Shown piece after piece: positions 33,105 to 42,344 of a stretch of 64,000 nt of DNA. The stretch is taken from assembly GCF_030719215.1 (NCBI RefSeq), contig NZ_CP120983.1, positions 7,316,001 to 7,380,000 of the forward strand, written 5' to 3'. Below the pieces are notes generated by a model. It made no database searches and had not been told where the DNA came from. It saw only the letters and a program-made list of their open reading frames with translations. A program made the position numbers and the translations under genes. The first letter of the stretch is position 1; every line of letters begins with the position of its first letter. The stretch comes from Streptomyces sp. Alt3. Its GTDB lineage: Bacteria; Actinomycetota; Actinomycetes; Streptomycetales; Streptomycetaceae.

Positions 33105-33680
33105 TCACGGCAGAACAACCATCAGTGCGTAGCGGACCCGCTGCGGGCCCGGACAGCGGAAGTGCGAGGGGCCGCGCAGCCGGAAGCGCAGGCAGTCGCC
33201 CTCGCGCACGGTGTGCACCGTGCCGTCGACGGTGATCTCGACCGTGCCTTCGAGTACCCAGATGTGCTGTTCCACGCCGGGTACCGGCGCGTTCTCGTAC
33301 GAGACGTCCGCGCCCGCGTCGAGTGTGCCCTCGATGATCTCGGCGCGCAGGCCGGTGTGCGGCGGTGAGACGGAGCGGCGCGTGAATCCGGACCGCTCGT
33401 CCCGCCACACCTGTTGCCGTACGAGGGGCACCAGCTGCGGTGGCTCCGCCTCCACCTCCATCAGCAGGTTCGACATCGTCCTGCCGTAGACCGTGCACAG
33501 CTGTCCCAGCACCGTGGTCGTGGGGCTCAGCTCGCCCCGCTCCAGCCGCGACAGCGTCGAGCGGCTGACGCCGGTGCGTCGGGAGAGCTCGTCGAGCGAC
33601 CAGCCGTGCTCGGTGCGCAGCAGTCCCAGGCGCGCCGCGAGCCGGGCGTCGACGGACTGCGGATCGGCCTCGTCTCTCAT
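33105..33680 (-). CDS. XRE-family regulator with C-terminal cupin domain
   Basis: 191 residues from the ATG at 33680 (MRDEADPQSVD). Helix-turn-helix at ~12-65 (LAARLGLLRTEHGWSLDELSRRTGVSRSTLSRLERGELSPTT pattern), then a cupin at ~115-185 (GVEQHIWVLEGTVEITVDG, HTVREGDCLRF). This HTH-cupin architecture is common in regulators of detoxification and polyamine or amino-acid metabolism (PuuR-like). Directly upstream of the GNAT gene on the same strand, so it may regulate that acetyltransferase. Ligand unknown. Confidence 0.91.
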   Translation of the reverse strand: MRDEADPQSVDARLAARLGLLRTEHGWSLDELSRRTGVSRSTLSRLERGELSPTTTVLGQLCTVYGRTMSNLLMEVEAEPPQLVPLVRQQVWRDERSGFTRRSVSPPHTGLRAEIIEGTLDAGADVSYENAPVPGVEQHIWVLEGTVEITVDGTVHTVREGDCLRFRLRGPSHFRCPGPQRVRYALMVVLP

Positions 33681-33823
33681 ATCCGGGACCATATCTCAGC
33701 ATGGAGAGGAACTGATGATCCGCATGCCGTCCGGATGGCAGCGTGTAAGTCTGATAAAAGGCGCATAAGCCGCACTGCCGACACGCGGTGTCGCGCATCG
33801 GCTGCACAACCGAGGAGGCCGAC

Positions 33824-34255
33824 ATGGCTGGAAGTGTGAGTGGGTCGCGTACGCATCACGACACCGCCGGAGGGCGCGGAGCCGCCGCGTCCGGCTGGAC
33901 CGTCTTCGCGGCAGTGATGATGATCTTCGGTGGGGCGATGGCGATCCTCGAGGGCATCGCCGCCATCGCCAAGGACGACCTGTTCGTCACCACGAGCAAC
34001 TACGTCTTCAAGTTCAGCCTGACGGGCTGGGGCTGGGTGCACCTCATCCTGGGGATCGTCGTCGTCCTCGCGGGCTGCGCGCTCTTCACCGGGGCCCTCT
34101 GGGCGCGCGCGGTAGGGGTCGTGCTGGCGGGGCTCCTGGTCGTCGCCAACTTCCTGTGGCTCCCGTACTACCCGTTCTGGTCGATCGTGCTCATCGCGAT
34201 CAACATCTTCGTCATCTGGGCGCTGTGTTCGCCGCAGAAGGACGCTCGAGCCTGA
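33824..34255 (+). CDS. Four-helix membrane protein (DUF7144-type)
   Basis: 143 residues from the ATG at 33824 (MAGSVSGSRTHHD), with GAGGAGG upstream. Four membrane helices: WTVFAAVMMIFGGAMAILEGIAAI, then LTGWGWVHLILGIVVVLAGCALF, AVGVVLAGLLVVANFLWLPYY and SIVLIAINIFVIWALC. The family is widespread in actinobacteria and has no assigned function. The last 44 bp overlap the end of the convergent ClC-type gene. Confidence 0.85.
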   Translation: MAGSVSGSRTHHDTAGGRGAAASGWTVFAAVMMIFGGAMAILEGIAAIAKDDLFVTTSNYVFKFSLTGWGWVHLILGIVVVLAGCALFTGALWARAVGVVLAGLLVVANFLWLPYYPFWSIVLIAINIFVIWALCSPQKDARA

Positions 34256-35549
34256 GCACCAGCACGTAGGAGACCACCACGGAGACGATCACGAGCGGCA
34301 TGACGGTGATGCCCTCGGATCCCAGCAGCAGCGTGGCCAAGAGCACCGATGTCATCGGCAGTCTGAGCATGGCCACGCACATGGCTCCGATGCCCATGGC
34401 GAAACCCGAGGTGGCGTTCAGGCCGGGCAGGTGCGACAGCGCCAGCCCGCCCGCCGCTCCCAGGAACATCGACGGGAAGATGGGGCCGCCCCTGAAGGCG
34501 CTCAGGGACGCCGCGTAGGCCAGTGCCTTGCAGACGATCAGCACGAGGAGTGACCCGACCGCGTACGTGGCGTCCTCGGCGAGCAGGCCGCCGAGGGCGC
34601 TCTGGCCGGAGTACAGCACCTCGGACGCGTTCCTGCCCGTGCTCTCGGCGTAGAGGAGTGCGAGGACGCCGACGGTGAGGCCCATCGCCACGGTCGCGAT
34701 CACCCGCCGCTGCTCGACCCACTCCTGCAAGGACAGGGAAAGCCTCTTGACGCCCGTGCCCGCGAGGGCCGCGGCAACACCCAGGACGACGGCCCAGCCG
34801 AACTCGGCGACGGTGGGCTGGGGCGTGTGCGGCACATGGGGGAGGGTGAGGGAATACGTACCCAGACCCGTCCACGACCCCAGGCCGATGAAGATGAGTG
34901 ATCCGATGCCGGAGGCGAGCAGTCCCGGCACGAGTACCAGGCCGAGCGTCATCCCGGCGAGGCCGGACGCCTCCATCAGCAGGAAGGCGCCGAGGAGCGG
35001 CGAGCCCAGCAGGGCGCTGACGGCGGCGAAGCTGCCCGCCGCCGCGACCATGGCGCTCGCGCCGGGCGCGATGCCCGGTTTCAGCAGCCGTGCCGCGCAC
35101 ACGGCCAGCCCTCCGCCGAGGGCGATCAGGGGTGCCTCCGGGCCGAGGACCGCACCGAGCCCGAGGGTCGTCAGGGCGGCGAGCGCGATGCCCGGCAGCT
35201 GTGCGGCAGTCGGAGCCCCCGTGTTCACGAAGCCTTCGGCCGGCCTGTGCCCGCCCGTCCCCGGGAGGTGGCGAATGGTCAGCGCGGTCAGCAGGCCCGC
35301 AACGGCGAGCAGCGGTACCGGCCACCAGGACGGGGTGCTCCCGAAACCCAGAGCGTGCGGCAGGTCCTCGTAGGTCAGGTCCTCCAGCTCGTGGACGAGC
35401 GCCAGGAAGCCGAACGCCGCGGCGGAGACGGGGACGCCGAGGGCCGCCACCATGACCAGGAGGACCGCGTATCCCCGGGTGCGGATCACCGTGAGCGGAT
35501 CCGGGGTCTCGGTGCCGGGTGCTCCGACCGGTTCGGCCGACATGGTCAT
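34212..35549 (-). CDS. ClC-family chloride channel/transporter
   Basis: 445 residues from the ATG at 35549 (MTMSAEPVGAP) with GAGGAG just upstream. Voltage-gated ClC fold with about ten membrane segments. The selectivity-filter motifs are visible as GLGAVLGPEAPLIALGGG (GxEAP-like, with the gating Glu) and SAFRGGPIFPSMFLGAAGG (GGxxxP-like). The first filter motif (GSGIP in well-known members) is not obvious, so transport mode (channel or Cl-/H+ exchange) is undecided. It lies convergent with the small membrane protein. Confidence 0.88.
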   Translation of the reverse strand: MTMSAEPVGAPGTETPDPLTVIRTRGYAVLLVMVAALGVPVSAAAFGFLALVHELEDLTYEDLPHALGFGSTPSWWPVPLLAVAGLLTALTIRHLPGTGGHRPAEGFVNTGAPTAAQLPGIALAALTTLGLGAVLGPEAPLIALGGGLAVCAARLLKPGIAPGASAMVAAAGSFAAVSALLGSPLLGAFLLMEASGLAGMTLGLVLVPGLLASGIGSLIFIGLGSWTGLGTYSLTLPHVPHTPQPTVAEFGWAVVLGVAAALAGTGVKRLSLSLQEWVEQRRVIATVAMGLTVGVLALLYAESTGRNASEVLYSGQSALGGLLAEDATYAVGSLLVLIVCKALAYAASLSAFRGGPIFPSMFLGAAGGLALSHLPGLNATSGFAMGIGAMCVAMLRLPMTSVLLATLLLGSEGITVMPLVIVSVVVSYVLVLRLERPSAANTAPR

Positions 35550-35678
35550 GGTCTCCTCGGGGTGGTGTCCCGCCGGGGCGTCGGCCGGGGTCCACACGGT
35601 GATACCACGATGTCCGGTTATGTCCGTGAAGTACCCGCTGTGTGCGAGTGATGAATACAGGGCCTTCGTGCCCCGGCC

Positions 35679-37109
35679 CTACCTCTCGCCGGCCCCGGCT
35701 GCCTGGAGGCGGCCCGCGGCCACCGCGTCGACGAGCGCCCGGTGGTCCCTCTCGTTCTGGTCGGCGTACCGCTCGGCGAACGTCTCCAGCGCCCGGTCGA
35801 ACACGTCGCCGTGGCCGAGATAGGCCGCGATGGCGATGCGGTCGCCGGACCGCGCGTGCGCACGCGCCAGCGTCGTCCCGCACAGCTCCCCGAACGCGGC
35901 CATGCCGCGCGGCACCATCTGCTCCGGTGCGGCGATGCCCTTCCAGTCGCGCAGTTGCCGCACGTAGAAGTCCCGGCGCTTCCCGTCGAACCCGTCGACC
36001 CGCTCCCAGCCCAGGAACATGTCGCCCGCGGCCTGCATCAGCCGCTGGCCCGCCACCACGCGCTCGCCCTGGTTCCGGTACGCACTCGCCCCCGCGAAGG
36101 GCGCCAGTACCGAGGTGTCCGCCTCCTTCGCCTGGAGGAAGAGCGGATCCTCACCGTCCCTGCCCATCAGGAGGAAGATCCAGCAGCGGGTACCGACACT
36201 TCCCACGCCCACGACCTTGCGGGCCATGTCCACGGGCCGGAAGTCCGCGAGCAGGGAACGCCGGTCGGACGGGAGGCTGCGGGCGTAGCCCCGGAGGAGC
36301 TTGCGGAACCGCTCCTCGGTCACACGCCGTTCCGCATCGGGCAGCAGGTCCCCGAGCGGCACGACCAGAGGCGGGTCCGGTGCGATGCGGAGCCGCCCGT
36401 CGGTCACCTCGGTGAGTTTGGCGAACGCCTGCAGGCTGTCCCTGGTACGGGCCTTCGCCGTCGCGCTGGCGACGCGCCTGCGGCCCGCGGCTGCCAGCTT
36501 TCCGGCTGCCACGGCCCTCAGGCGCTCCTCGTCGGTCTTCGCGTACCAGACGTCGAGATTGCGCATGTCCGCGAACCGGATCATCGATTCCCGGTACGAC
36601 CGCACTGTGGCCCTTACGATCCGGGCGCGCTCCTTGTCCGTGAAGCCGTTCGCGCGCCCCGCGATGACGAGGCTGGCGGCCAGCCGCTTGACGTCCCACT
36701 CCCAGGGCCCCGGCAGCGTCTCGTCGAAGTCGTTGATGTCGAAGAGCAGATGGCGCTCGGGAGAGGCGAGCAGCCTGAAGTTCAGCAGGTGGGCGTCGCC
36801 GCACAGCTGGGCCCTGATCCCCGAGGCCGGAGTCCCGGCCAGATCGGAGGCCATGATCGCCGCGGCGCCCCGGTAGAAGCGGAACGGCGACTCCGTCATC
36901 CGCCCGTACCGGATCGGGACGAGTTCCGGCACCCTGGCCGCGGACTGTGCCTCCAGGAGGGCCAGCGGGTCCGGACGCCCGGCCGGCGGCTCGTACGCGT
37001 GATGGCTGGACCTGGGGACACGTCGGCGGGCCGCCTTGCCGAGAGCGGCCCGCTCCTGCGGTGTCGCGCCGGGTACGGCACGGAGCGGCGAGATGCGTTC
37101 CTGGGGCAT
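35679..37109 (-). CDS. DUF2252 family protein
   Basis: 476 residues from the ATG at 37109 (MPQERISPLRAVPG). DUF2252 features: RYGRMTESPFRFYRGAAAIMASDL near ~70, CGDAHLLNFRLLASPERHLLFDINDFDETLPGPWEWDVKRLAASLVIAGR (~100-160), and SVGTRCWIFLLMGRDGEDPLFLQAKEADTSVLAPF. The HxNF and DxNDFDE motifs resemble kinase-like phosphotransferase (aminoglycoside/choline kinase) active sites, so the family may be ATP-binding, but its reaction is not established. Stands alone, leftward. Confidence 0.88.
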   Translation of the reverse strand: MPQERISPLRAVPGATPQERAALGKAARRRVPRSSHHAYEPPAGRPDPLALLEAQSAARVPELVPIRYGRMTESPFRFYRGAAAIMASDLAGTPASGIRAQLCGDAHLLNFRLLASPERHLLFDINDFDETLPGPWEWDVKRLAASLVIAGRANGFTDKERARIVRATVRSYRESMIRFADMRNLDVWYAKTDEERLRAVAAGKLAAAGRRRVASATAKARTRDSLQAFAKLTEVTDGRLRIAPDPPLVVPLGDLLPDAERRVTEERFRKLLRGYARSLPSDRRSLLADFRPVDMARKVVGVGSVGTRCWIFLLMGRDGEDPLFLQAKEADTSVLAPFAGASAYRNQGERVVAGQRLMQAAGDMFLGWERVDGFDGKRRDFYVRQLRDWKGIAAPEQMVPRGMAAFGELCGTTLARAHARSGDRIAIAAYLGHGDVFDRALETFAERYADQNERDHRALVDAVAAGRLQAAGAGER

Positions 37110-37246
37110 GGCGGCCCTCCTGACTGCGTGCGGGTCCGTGCGGGCGGCCCCCTGCCTCCCATCATCCCGGCCCGGCCCCGTTCCGGCCGCTCGGGCGGCC
37201 CCGCGCCTGCCCGCCGGCCGGGGGAGGCGTTGCGGCCTCCGGTGCG

Positions 37247-38197
37247 TCAACCGCTCCGCGCCTCCTGCTTCCGGCCCACGTGCCGCCAGATGGCGCGCTG
37301 GGACCTGAGGGCCAGGGCGCCCACCGTGATCAGCACCGCGATGTTGACCAGGAGCTGGATCAGGGAACCCCATGCCTCGGACCAGCTGCTGAAGGCCGTG
37401 GAGACGCTGATGGCCGCGGCCGCCGGGATGGTCGTCACCGAGATGAAGACCCCGAGCAGGGCGCTGGTGCGGGCCTCGGTGAGCGACACGATGCCGACGA
37501 CGCCGGCCAGGGCCGCGACGGCGAAGGAGAAGAAGTTGGGCGTGTTGATCAGGTCGGAGACGGGGCGCAGCCCCTGCTTGAAGGCCCGCGACTCGAAGCC
37601 GAACCCGCGGATCAGCAGACTGAAGAGGAACGTGACCGTGATGGTCAGCAGGAAGCCCTTGAACAGCGCGTTCAGCCCTCGGTGGGCCATGCCGCCGTCG
37701 CGTCTGTCGATGCCCAGTGCCACGGAGACGATCGCCCCGTACTCGGGGCCGACGACCATCGCGCCGACGATGAGGATCTGGGAGTTGGTCACGATGCCGA
37801 CCGAGCCGATCAGGCCCGCGACGACCAGGTAGAGGTAGAAGCTCGGCGCGTACCTCCCCCCTGACCGGATGCGTGCCTCCACCTGTTCCCAGACCGGGGC
37901 GCCGGTGAGCGCCCCGAGCCGCCGGCTCGCGGCCTCCGAGGCACGCCCGGGGAACGCCATGTCGACCGGCTGGATCACGAGCGACCCGTCGACGTCGACC
38001 CGCAGGTCCCGCAAGCCGCGCAGCACCTCATTGGCGGCTCCCGCCAACACGTCGCAGGCCACGGAGTCGCCGTCGGGGCTGCGCGCGGCGCCACGGCTCA
38101 CGATCAGGTTCAGGACGTACGGATCGCCGGCGAGGAACTCCTCGACCCGCTCCGTGAGCTCCGGCGGGCTGACCGCGCGGACATGGATCACGTCCAC
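37247..38197 (-). CDS. DUF389 domain membrane protein
   Basis: 316 residues from a GTG at 38197 (VDVIHVRAVSPPELT); the frame is open further upstream but that sequence covers the GH15 remnant and is not protein-like. An N-terminal soluble ferredoxin-like domain (~1-85) precedes the DUF389 membrane region with six helices (~115-305): SFYLYLVVAGLIGSVGIVTNSQILIVGAMVVGPEYGAI carries the diagnostic GAMxxxPEYGAI. The family has no firm function; some members are linked to stress tolerance. Leftward, single gene. Confidence 0.88.
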   Translation of the reverse strand: MDVIHVRAVSPPELTERVEEFLAGDPYVLNLIVSRGAARSPDGDSVACDVLAGAANEVLRGLRDLRVDVDGSLVIQPVDMAFPGRASEAASRRLGALTGAPVWEQVEARIRSGGRYAPSFYLYLVVAGLIGSVGIVTNSQILIVGAMVVGPEYGAIVSVALGIDRRDGGMAHRGLNALFKGFLLTITVTFLFSLLIRGFGFESRAFKQGLRPVSDLINTPNFFSFAVAALAGVVGIVSLTEARTSALLGVFISVTTIPAAAAISVSTAFSSWSEAWGSLIQLLVNIAVLITVGALALRSQRAIWRHVGRKQEARSG

Positions 38198-38284
38198 GCG
38201 CCGCCCCCGCGGGGCCGGGGAAGCGGGCGGCAGCGGCTTGTCGGACAGTGGCTTTCGCGGGGGTATGCCAGAGTTCGGGCGGTC

Positions 38285-38495
38285 ATGGATCGATACGCTC
38301 CCACGGCGGCGCACGGTCTGATGGGCGACCTGCGGACGAGCGCGCTCGTTTCCGCGCAGGGTGTCGTCGACCGGCACCTGGAGGGCTACCGCGGCTCGCA
38401 CCCCGCGAGACCGGGCAACGCCGCCGCGGGGCAGCTCCAGCTGGATCACGGCCGCCCGGACCCTCGCCGAGGCGCTCGACCGGCAGAGAGCATGA
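38285..38495 (+). pseudogene. Collapsed remnant of a GH15 (glucoamylase/trehalase-like) gene
   Basis: Three collinear fragments of a GH15 protein lie within 211 bp, where the intact gene would be about 1.8 kb. First, the N-terminus at 38285 (MDRYAPTAAHGLMGDLRTSA, then LVSAQGVVD). Second, joined in frame, a mid-protein block (HLEGYRGSHPARPGNAAAGQ, then LQLD) that matches the GYRGSxPVRxGNAAxxQLQLD motif. Third, in a shifted frame, a C-terminal end (SWITAARTLAEALDRQRA, then stop at 38495). Two internal deletions and a frameshift would produce this. The intact protein would hydrolyse alpha-glucosidic bonds such as trehalose. Confidence 0.72.
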
Positions 38496-38520
38496 CCGTC
38501 ACGCTTGAGAGGATCCGTAC

Positions 38521-38751
38521 GTGGAATCCTCCGAGCCCCTTCCCGAACTCTTCTCCGCACCGCAGCCGGAAGCCGGCCGCCGTGGGACCCGCCGCACGGT
38601 GCGGTGCGCCCTGTGCGGGCGGCCCCTCACCGGCGCGGAATCGCGCCGTACCGGGCTCGGCCCCGCCTGCGACGCCAAACTGCATCCGGCGGGCCCGGAC
38701 ATCCGGACCCGCCGTCACGAGGTCGACCAGGACACGCTGCCCGGTACCTGA
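38521..38751 (+). CDS. Small DUF6011-type zinc-finger-like protein
   Basis: 76 residues from a GTG at 38521. The DUF6011 pattern is RCALCGRPLTGAESRRTGLGPACDAKL, with three Cys (in CALC and PAC) and a nearby His as likely zinc ligands; flanks are polar and disordered. The family is common in actinobacteria and their phages, function unknown. Starts 25 bp after the GH15 remnant's stop and converges on the tesB pseudogene. Confidence 0.75.
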   Translation: MESSEPLPELFSAPQPEAGRRGTRRTVRCALCGRPLTGAESRRTGLGPACDAKLHPAGPDIRTRRHEVDQDTLPGT

Positions 38752-38765
38752 CCCCCAGGACAGGC

Positions 38766-39640
38766 CTACGCGCCGTCGAGACGGCGGAAGAGGCCCTCCT
38801 GGACCACGGACACCAGCAACTGCCCCTGGCGGTCGTAGATCCGGCCCCTGGCCAGTCCCCGGCCGCCCGTGGCGATCGGGGACTCCTGGTCGTAGAGGAA
38901 CCACTCGTCGGCCCGGAACGGCCGGTGGAACCACATGGCGTGGTCCAGCGAGGCCATGTCGAAGCCGCGCGGTCCCCACAGCGGCTCGACGGGGATCCGT
39001 ACCGCGTCCAGCAGCGTCATGTCGCTGGCGTACGTCAGCGCACAGGTGTGCACGAGCGGGTCGTCACCCAGTGGTCCGACCGCGCGCATCCACACCGCGC
39101 TGCGGGGGTCCGCGTCCTTGATCTCCTCCCGCGTCCAACGCAGCCGGTCGACGTAGCGGATGTCGAAGGGCTGGCGGCGGGCCATCCGCTCCAGCGACTC
39201 CGGCAGGCCGCCCAGGTGCTCACGCACCTCGTCGGCGACCGTCGGCAGCTCGGCCGGGTCGGGCACGACACGGCCGGCGGCAGCTGGTGCTCGAATCCGG
39301 CCTCCTCCGGGCGGTGGAAGGACGCCGTGAGATTGAAGATGGTCCGGCCCTGCTGCACGGCCGTGACCCGGCGTGTGGTGAAGGACCGGCCGTCCCGCAC
39401 CCGCTCCACGTCGTACACGATCGGCACGCCCGGACGGCCCGGACGCAGGAAGTACGCGTGCAGCGAGTGCACCGGACGGTCGCCGTCCGTGGTACGGCCG
39501 GCGGCCACCAGCGCCTGGCCCGCGACCTGCCCGCCGAAGACCCGTTGCAGGGACTCCTCGGGACTGCGGCCGCGGAAGATGTTGACCTCGATCCGCTCCA
39601 GGTCGAGCAGATCGACCAGGCTGTCGGCGGGGTTCGTCAT
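38766..39640 (-). pseudogene. tesB: Acyl-CoA thioesterase II, frameshifted
   Basis: The N-terminal half (from ATG 39640: MTNPADSLVDLLDLERIEVN, then FGGQVAGQALVAAGRT and SLHAYFLRPGRPGVPIVYDVERVRDG) is in one frame to about 39270. The C-terminal half (VPDPAELPTVADEVREHLGG, DMASLDHAMWFHRPFRADEW, SVVQEGLFRRLD) is in the next frame to 38766. The interval is 875 bp, one short of a multiple of three, so a single-base deletion near 39264-39272 explains it. With one base restored it would give ~291 residues, normal for TesB, with double-hotdog Asp and Gln catalytic residues present. Either a true inactivating mutation or a sequencing error. Confidence 0.85.
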
Positions 39641-39674
39641 GCGGTTCTTCTCCACTCTCCTGGCCGGCGTGCCG

Positions 39675-42188
39675 TCACAGCTGGCCCACGGCCGTGACCC
39701 GGACGACCGCCCGGCCCTCCTCGTCGGAGGCCGCGAGATCGACCTCCGCACGAATTCCCCAGTCATGGTCCCCGGCCGGGTCGGCGAACGCCTGCCACAC
39801 CCGCCACAGACCGTGCCCGGGGTCCTCGTCGATCTTCAGCAGCTTCGGGCCGCGCGCGTCCGGGCCCGTGCCCAGCTCCTCGTGCGCGTCCCAGTAGGCG
39901 TCCATCGCCTCGCCCCACGCGTCCTCGTCCCAGCCCGCGTCGGCGTCCAGCTCACCCAGGTCACGGACCCGGTCCAGAGCGGCCAGCTCCACCCGGCGGA
40001 ACATCGCGTTGCGCACCAGCACCCGGAAGGCGCGGGCGTTGGCCGTCACCGGCTTGACCTCGTCGGCCCGCTCCTGCGCCTGCTCGGCCGTCTCCACCTC
40101 GGGATTGGCCAGCTGCTCCCACTCGTCCAGCAGACTGGAGTCCACCTGGCGCACCATCTCGCCCAGCCAGGCGATCAGGTCCTCCAGGTCCTCGGACTTC
40201 AGGTCGTCGGGGATGGTGTGCTCGAGGGCCTTGTAGGCGCTCGCCAGATACCGCAGGACGATGCCCTCGGTACGGGCCAGCTCGTAGTTCGAGGTGAACT
40301 CCGTGAAGGTCATGGCCCGTTCGTACATGTCCCGGATCACGGACTTCGGCGACACCGGGTGGTCACCGACCCACGGGTGGCTGGTGCGGTACACGTCGTA
40401 GGCGTGCCAGAGCAGCTCGCTCAGCGGCTTGGGATAGGTGACCTCCTGGAGCCGCTCCATCCGCTCCTCGTACTCGACGCCGTCCGCCTTCATCTGCCCG
40501 ACGGCCTCACCCCGCGCCTTGTTCTGCTGGGCGGCCAGGATCTGCCGGGGGTCGTCGAGCGTCGACTCGACGACCGACACCATGTCCAGGGCGTACGACG
40601 GCGATTCGGCGTCCAGCAGGTCGAAGGAGGCCAGCGCGAAGGTGGACAGCGGCTGGTTGAGCGCGAAGTCCTGCTGGAGGTCGACCGTGAGCCGCACGAT
40701 CCGGCCCTCGGCGTCGGGCGTGTCGAGCTGCTCCACGACGCCGCCGTCGAGCAGCGACCGGTAGATAGCGATGGCGCGGCGGATGTGCCTCAGCTGCGCA
40801 CGGCGCGGCTCGTGGTTGTCCTCCAGCAGATGCCGCATCGCCTCGAAGGCGTTGCCCGGGCGGGCGATCACCGAGAGCAGCATCGTGTGGGTGACCCGGA
40901 AGCGCGAGGTCAGCAGCTCCGGATCGGACTGGATCAGCTTGTCGAAGGTGGTCTCCGACCAGGCGACGAATCCCTCGGGGGCCTTCTTACGGACCACCTT
41001 GCGCTTCTTCTTGGGGTCGTCGCCCGCCTTCTTGACGGCCTTCTCGTTCTCGATGACGTGCTCGGGGGCCTGCGCGACGACGAAACCGGCCGTGTCGAAG
41101 CCGGCCCGGCCGGCGCGGCCCGCGATCTGGTGGAACTCACGGGCGCGCAGCGTGCGCACCCGGGTGCCGTCGTACTTCGTGAGGGCGGTGAACAGCACCG
41201 TGCGGATGGGTACGTTGACGCCGACGCCCAGCGTGTCAGTCCCGCAGATGACCTTCAGCAGGCCCGCCTGGGCGAGCTTCTCCACGAGCCGCCGGTACTT
41301 GGGGAGCATCCCCGCGTGGTGCACCCCGATCCCGTGGCGCACGTAGCGGGAGAGGTTCTGCCCGAACTTGGTGGTGAAGCGGAAGTTGCCGATCAGATCG
41401 GCGATCTTCTCCTTCTCCTCCTTCGTGCACATGTTGATGCTCATCAGCGACTGCGCCCGCTCCACTGCCGCGGCCTGCGTGAAGTGCACGATGTAGACGG
41501 GCGACTGCCGGGTGTCCAGAAGTTCGGTGAGCGTCTCCGTGATCGGCGTCAGCCGGTACTCGTAGCTCAGCGGCACCGGGCGCGTCGCCGAGCGCACCAC
41601 GGAGGTGGGGCGGCCGGTGCGGCGGGTCAGGTCCTCCTCGAACATCTTGACGTCACCGAGGGTCGCCGACATCAGGACGAACTGGGCCTGCGGGAGCTCC
41701 AGGATCGGGATCTGCCAGGCCCAGCCGCGGTCCTGCTCCGCGTAGAAGTGGAACTCGTCCATCACGACCTGGCCGATGTCGGCGTACTTGCCGTCCCGCA
41801 GCGCGATCGAGGCGAGGACCTCGGCGGTACAGGCGATGACCGGGGCGTCGGCGTTGACCGAGGCGTCGCCGGTCAGCATGCCGACGTTCTCCGTGCCGAA
41901 GAGCTTGCACAGGTCGAAGAACTTCTCCGAGACGAGGGCCTTGATCGGGGCGGTGTAGAAGGTGACCTTGTCCTGGGCCAGCGCCGTGAAGTGCGCCCCT
42001 GCGGCGACCAGGCTCTTTCCGGAGCCCGTGGGGGTGGAAAGGATCACGTTGGCCCCGGAGACCACCTCGATCAGCGCCTCCTCCTGAGCCGGATAGAGGG
42101 TGATCCCCTGCGATTCGGTCCATGACGAGAAGGCCTCGAAGAGGGCGTCCGGGTCGGCGGTCGGCGGGAGCTGATCGATAAGGGTCAC
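39675..42188 (-). CDS. Ski2-like DEAD/DEAH-box helicase with DUF3516
   Basis: 837 residues from a GTG at 42188 (TLIDQLPPTADPD). SF2 helicase: Q-like region LYPAQEEALIEVVSG, Walker A STPTGSGKSLVAAG (~50-63), motif Ib GDASVNADAPVIACTAEVLAS, motif II as DEFH in VVMDEFHFYAEQDRG, motif III LMSATLGD, motif V GTDTLGVGVNVP, and motif VI FHQIAGRAGRAGFD. The C-terminal ~450 residues are the DUF3516 extension found in actinobacterial Ski2-like RNA helicases. Probably RNA unwinding or turnover; unproven. Confidence 0.93.
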   Translation of the reverse strand: MTLIDQLPPTADPDALFEAFSSWTESQGITLYPAQEEALIEVVSGANVILSTPTGSGKSLVAAGAHFTALAQDKVTFYTAPIKALVSEKFFDLCKLFGTENVGMLTGDASVNADAPVIACTAEVLASIALRDGKYADIGQVVMDEFHFYAEQDRGWAWQIPILELPQAQFVLMSATLGDVKMFEEDLTRRTGRPTSVVRSATRPVPLSYEYRLTPITETLTELLDTRQSPVYIVHFTQAAAVERAQSLMSINMCTKEEKEKIADLIGNFRFTTKFGQNLSRYVRHGIGVHHAGMLPKYRRLVEKLAQAGLLKVICGTDTLGVGVNVPIRTVLFTALTKYDGTRVRTLRAREFHQIAGRAGRAGFDTAGFVVAQAPEHVIENEKAVKKAGDDPKKKRKVVRKKAPEGFVAWSETTFDKLIQSDPELLTSRFRVTHTMLLSVIARPGNAFEAMRHLLEDNHEPRRAQLRHIRRAIAIYRSLLDGGVVEQLDTPDAEGRIVRLTVDLQQDFALNQPLSTFALASFDLLDAESPSYALDMVSVVESTLDDPRQILAAQQNKARGEAVGQMKADGVEYEERMERLQEVTYPKPLSELLWHAYDVYRTSHPWVGDHPVSPKSVIRDMYERAMTFTEFTSNYELARTEGIVLRYLASAYKALEHTIPDDLKSEDLEDLIAWLGEMVRQVDSSLLDEWEQLANPEVETAEQAQERADEVKPVTANARAFRVLVRNAMFRRVELAALDRVRDLGELDADAGWDEDAWGEAMDAYWDAHEELGTGPDARGPKLLKIDEDPGHGLWRVWQAFADPAGDHDWGIRAEVDLAASDEEGRAVVRVTAVGQL

Positions 42189-42344
42189 GCCCCCATCTTG
42201 CCTGCCTCCTGCCCGGATGAGGGAACCGGAGCATCCGCTGAAGATCACGGACGATACGCTGCCCACTCAACTCGGCCGCATCACAAAGACTATGGCGGCC
42301 CGGCCGGAACGCCCGGCCGAATCACGATGGGGGCGGGAAGAACC

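Noticed and set aside
35679..37373. DUF2252 frame extended to 564 codons
   Set aside because: The extra N-terminus is low-complexity and lacks family similarity; MPQERISPL at 37109 is the natural start.
38505..42125. Very long plus-strand open frame (1206 codons) opposite the helicase gene
   Set aside because: It is the antisense of the Ski2-like helicase and tesB, has no domain similarity, and arises from the GC-rich codon bias.
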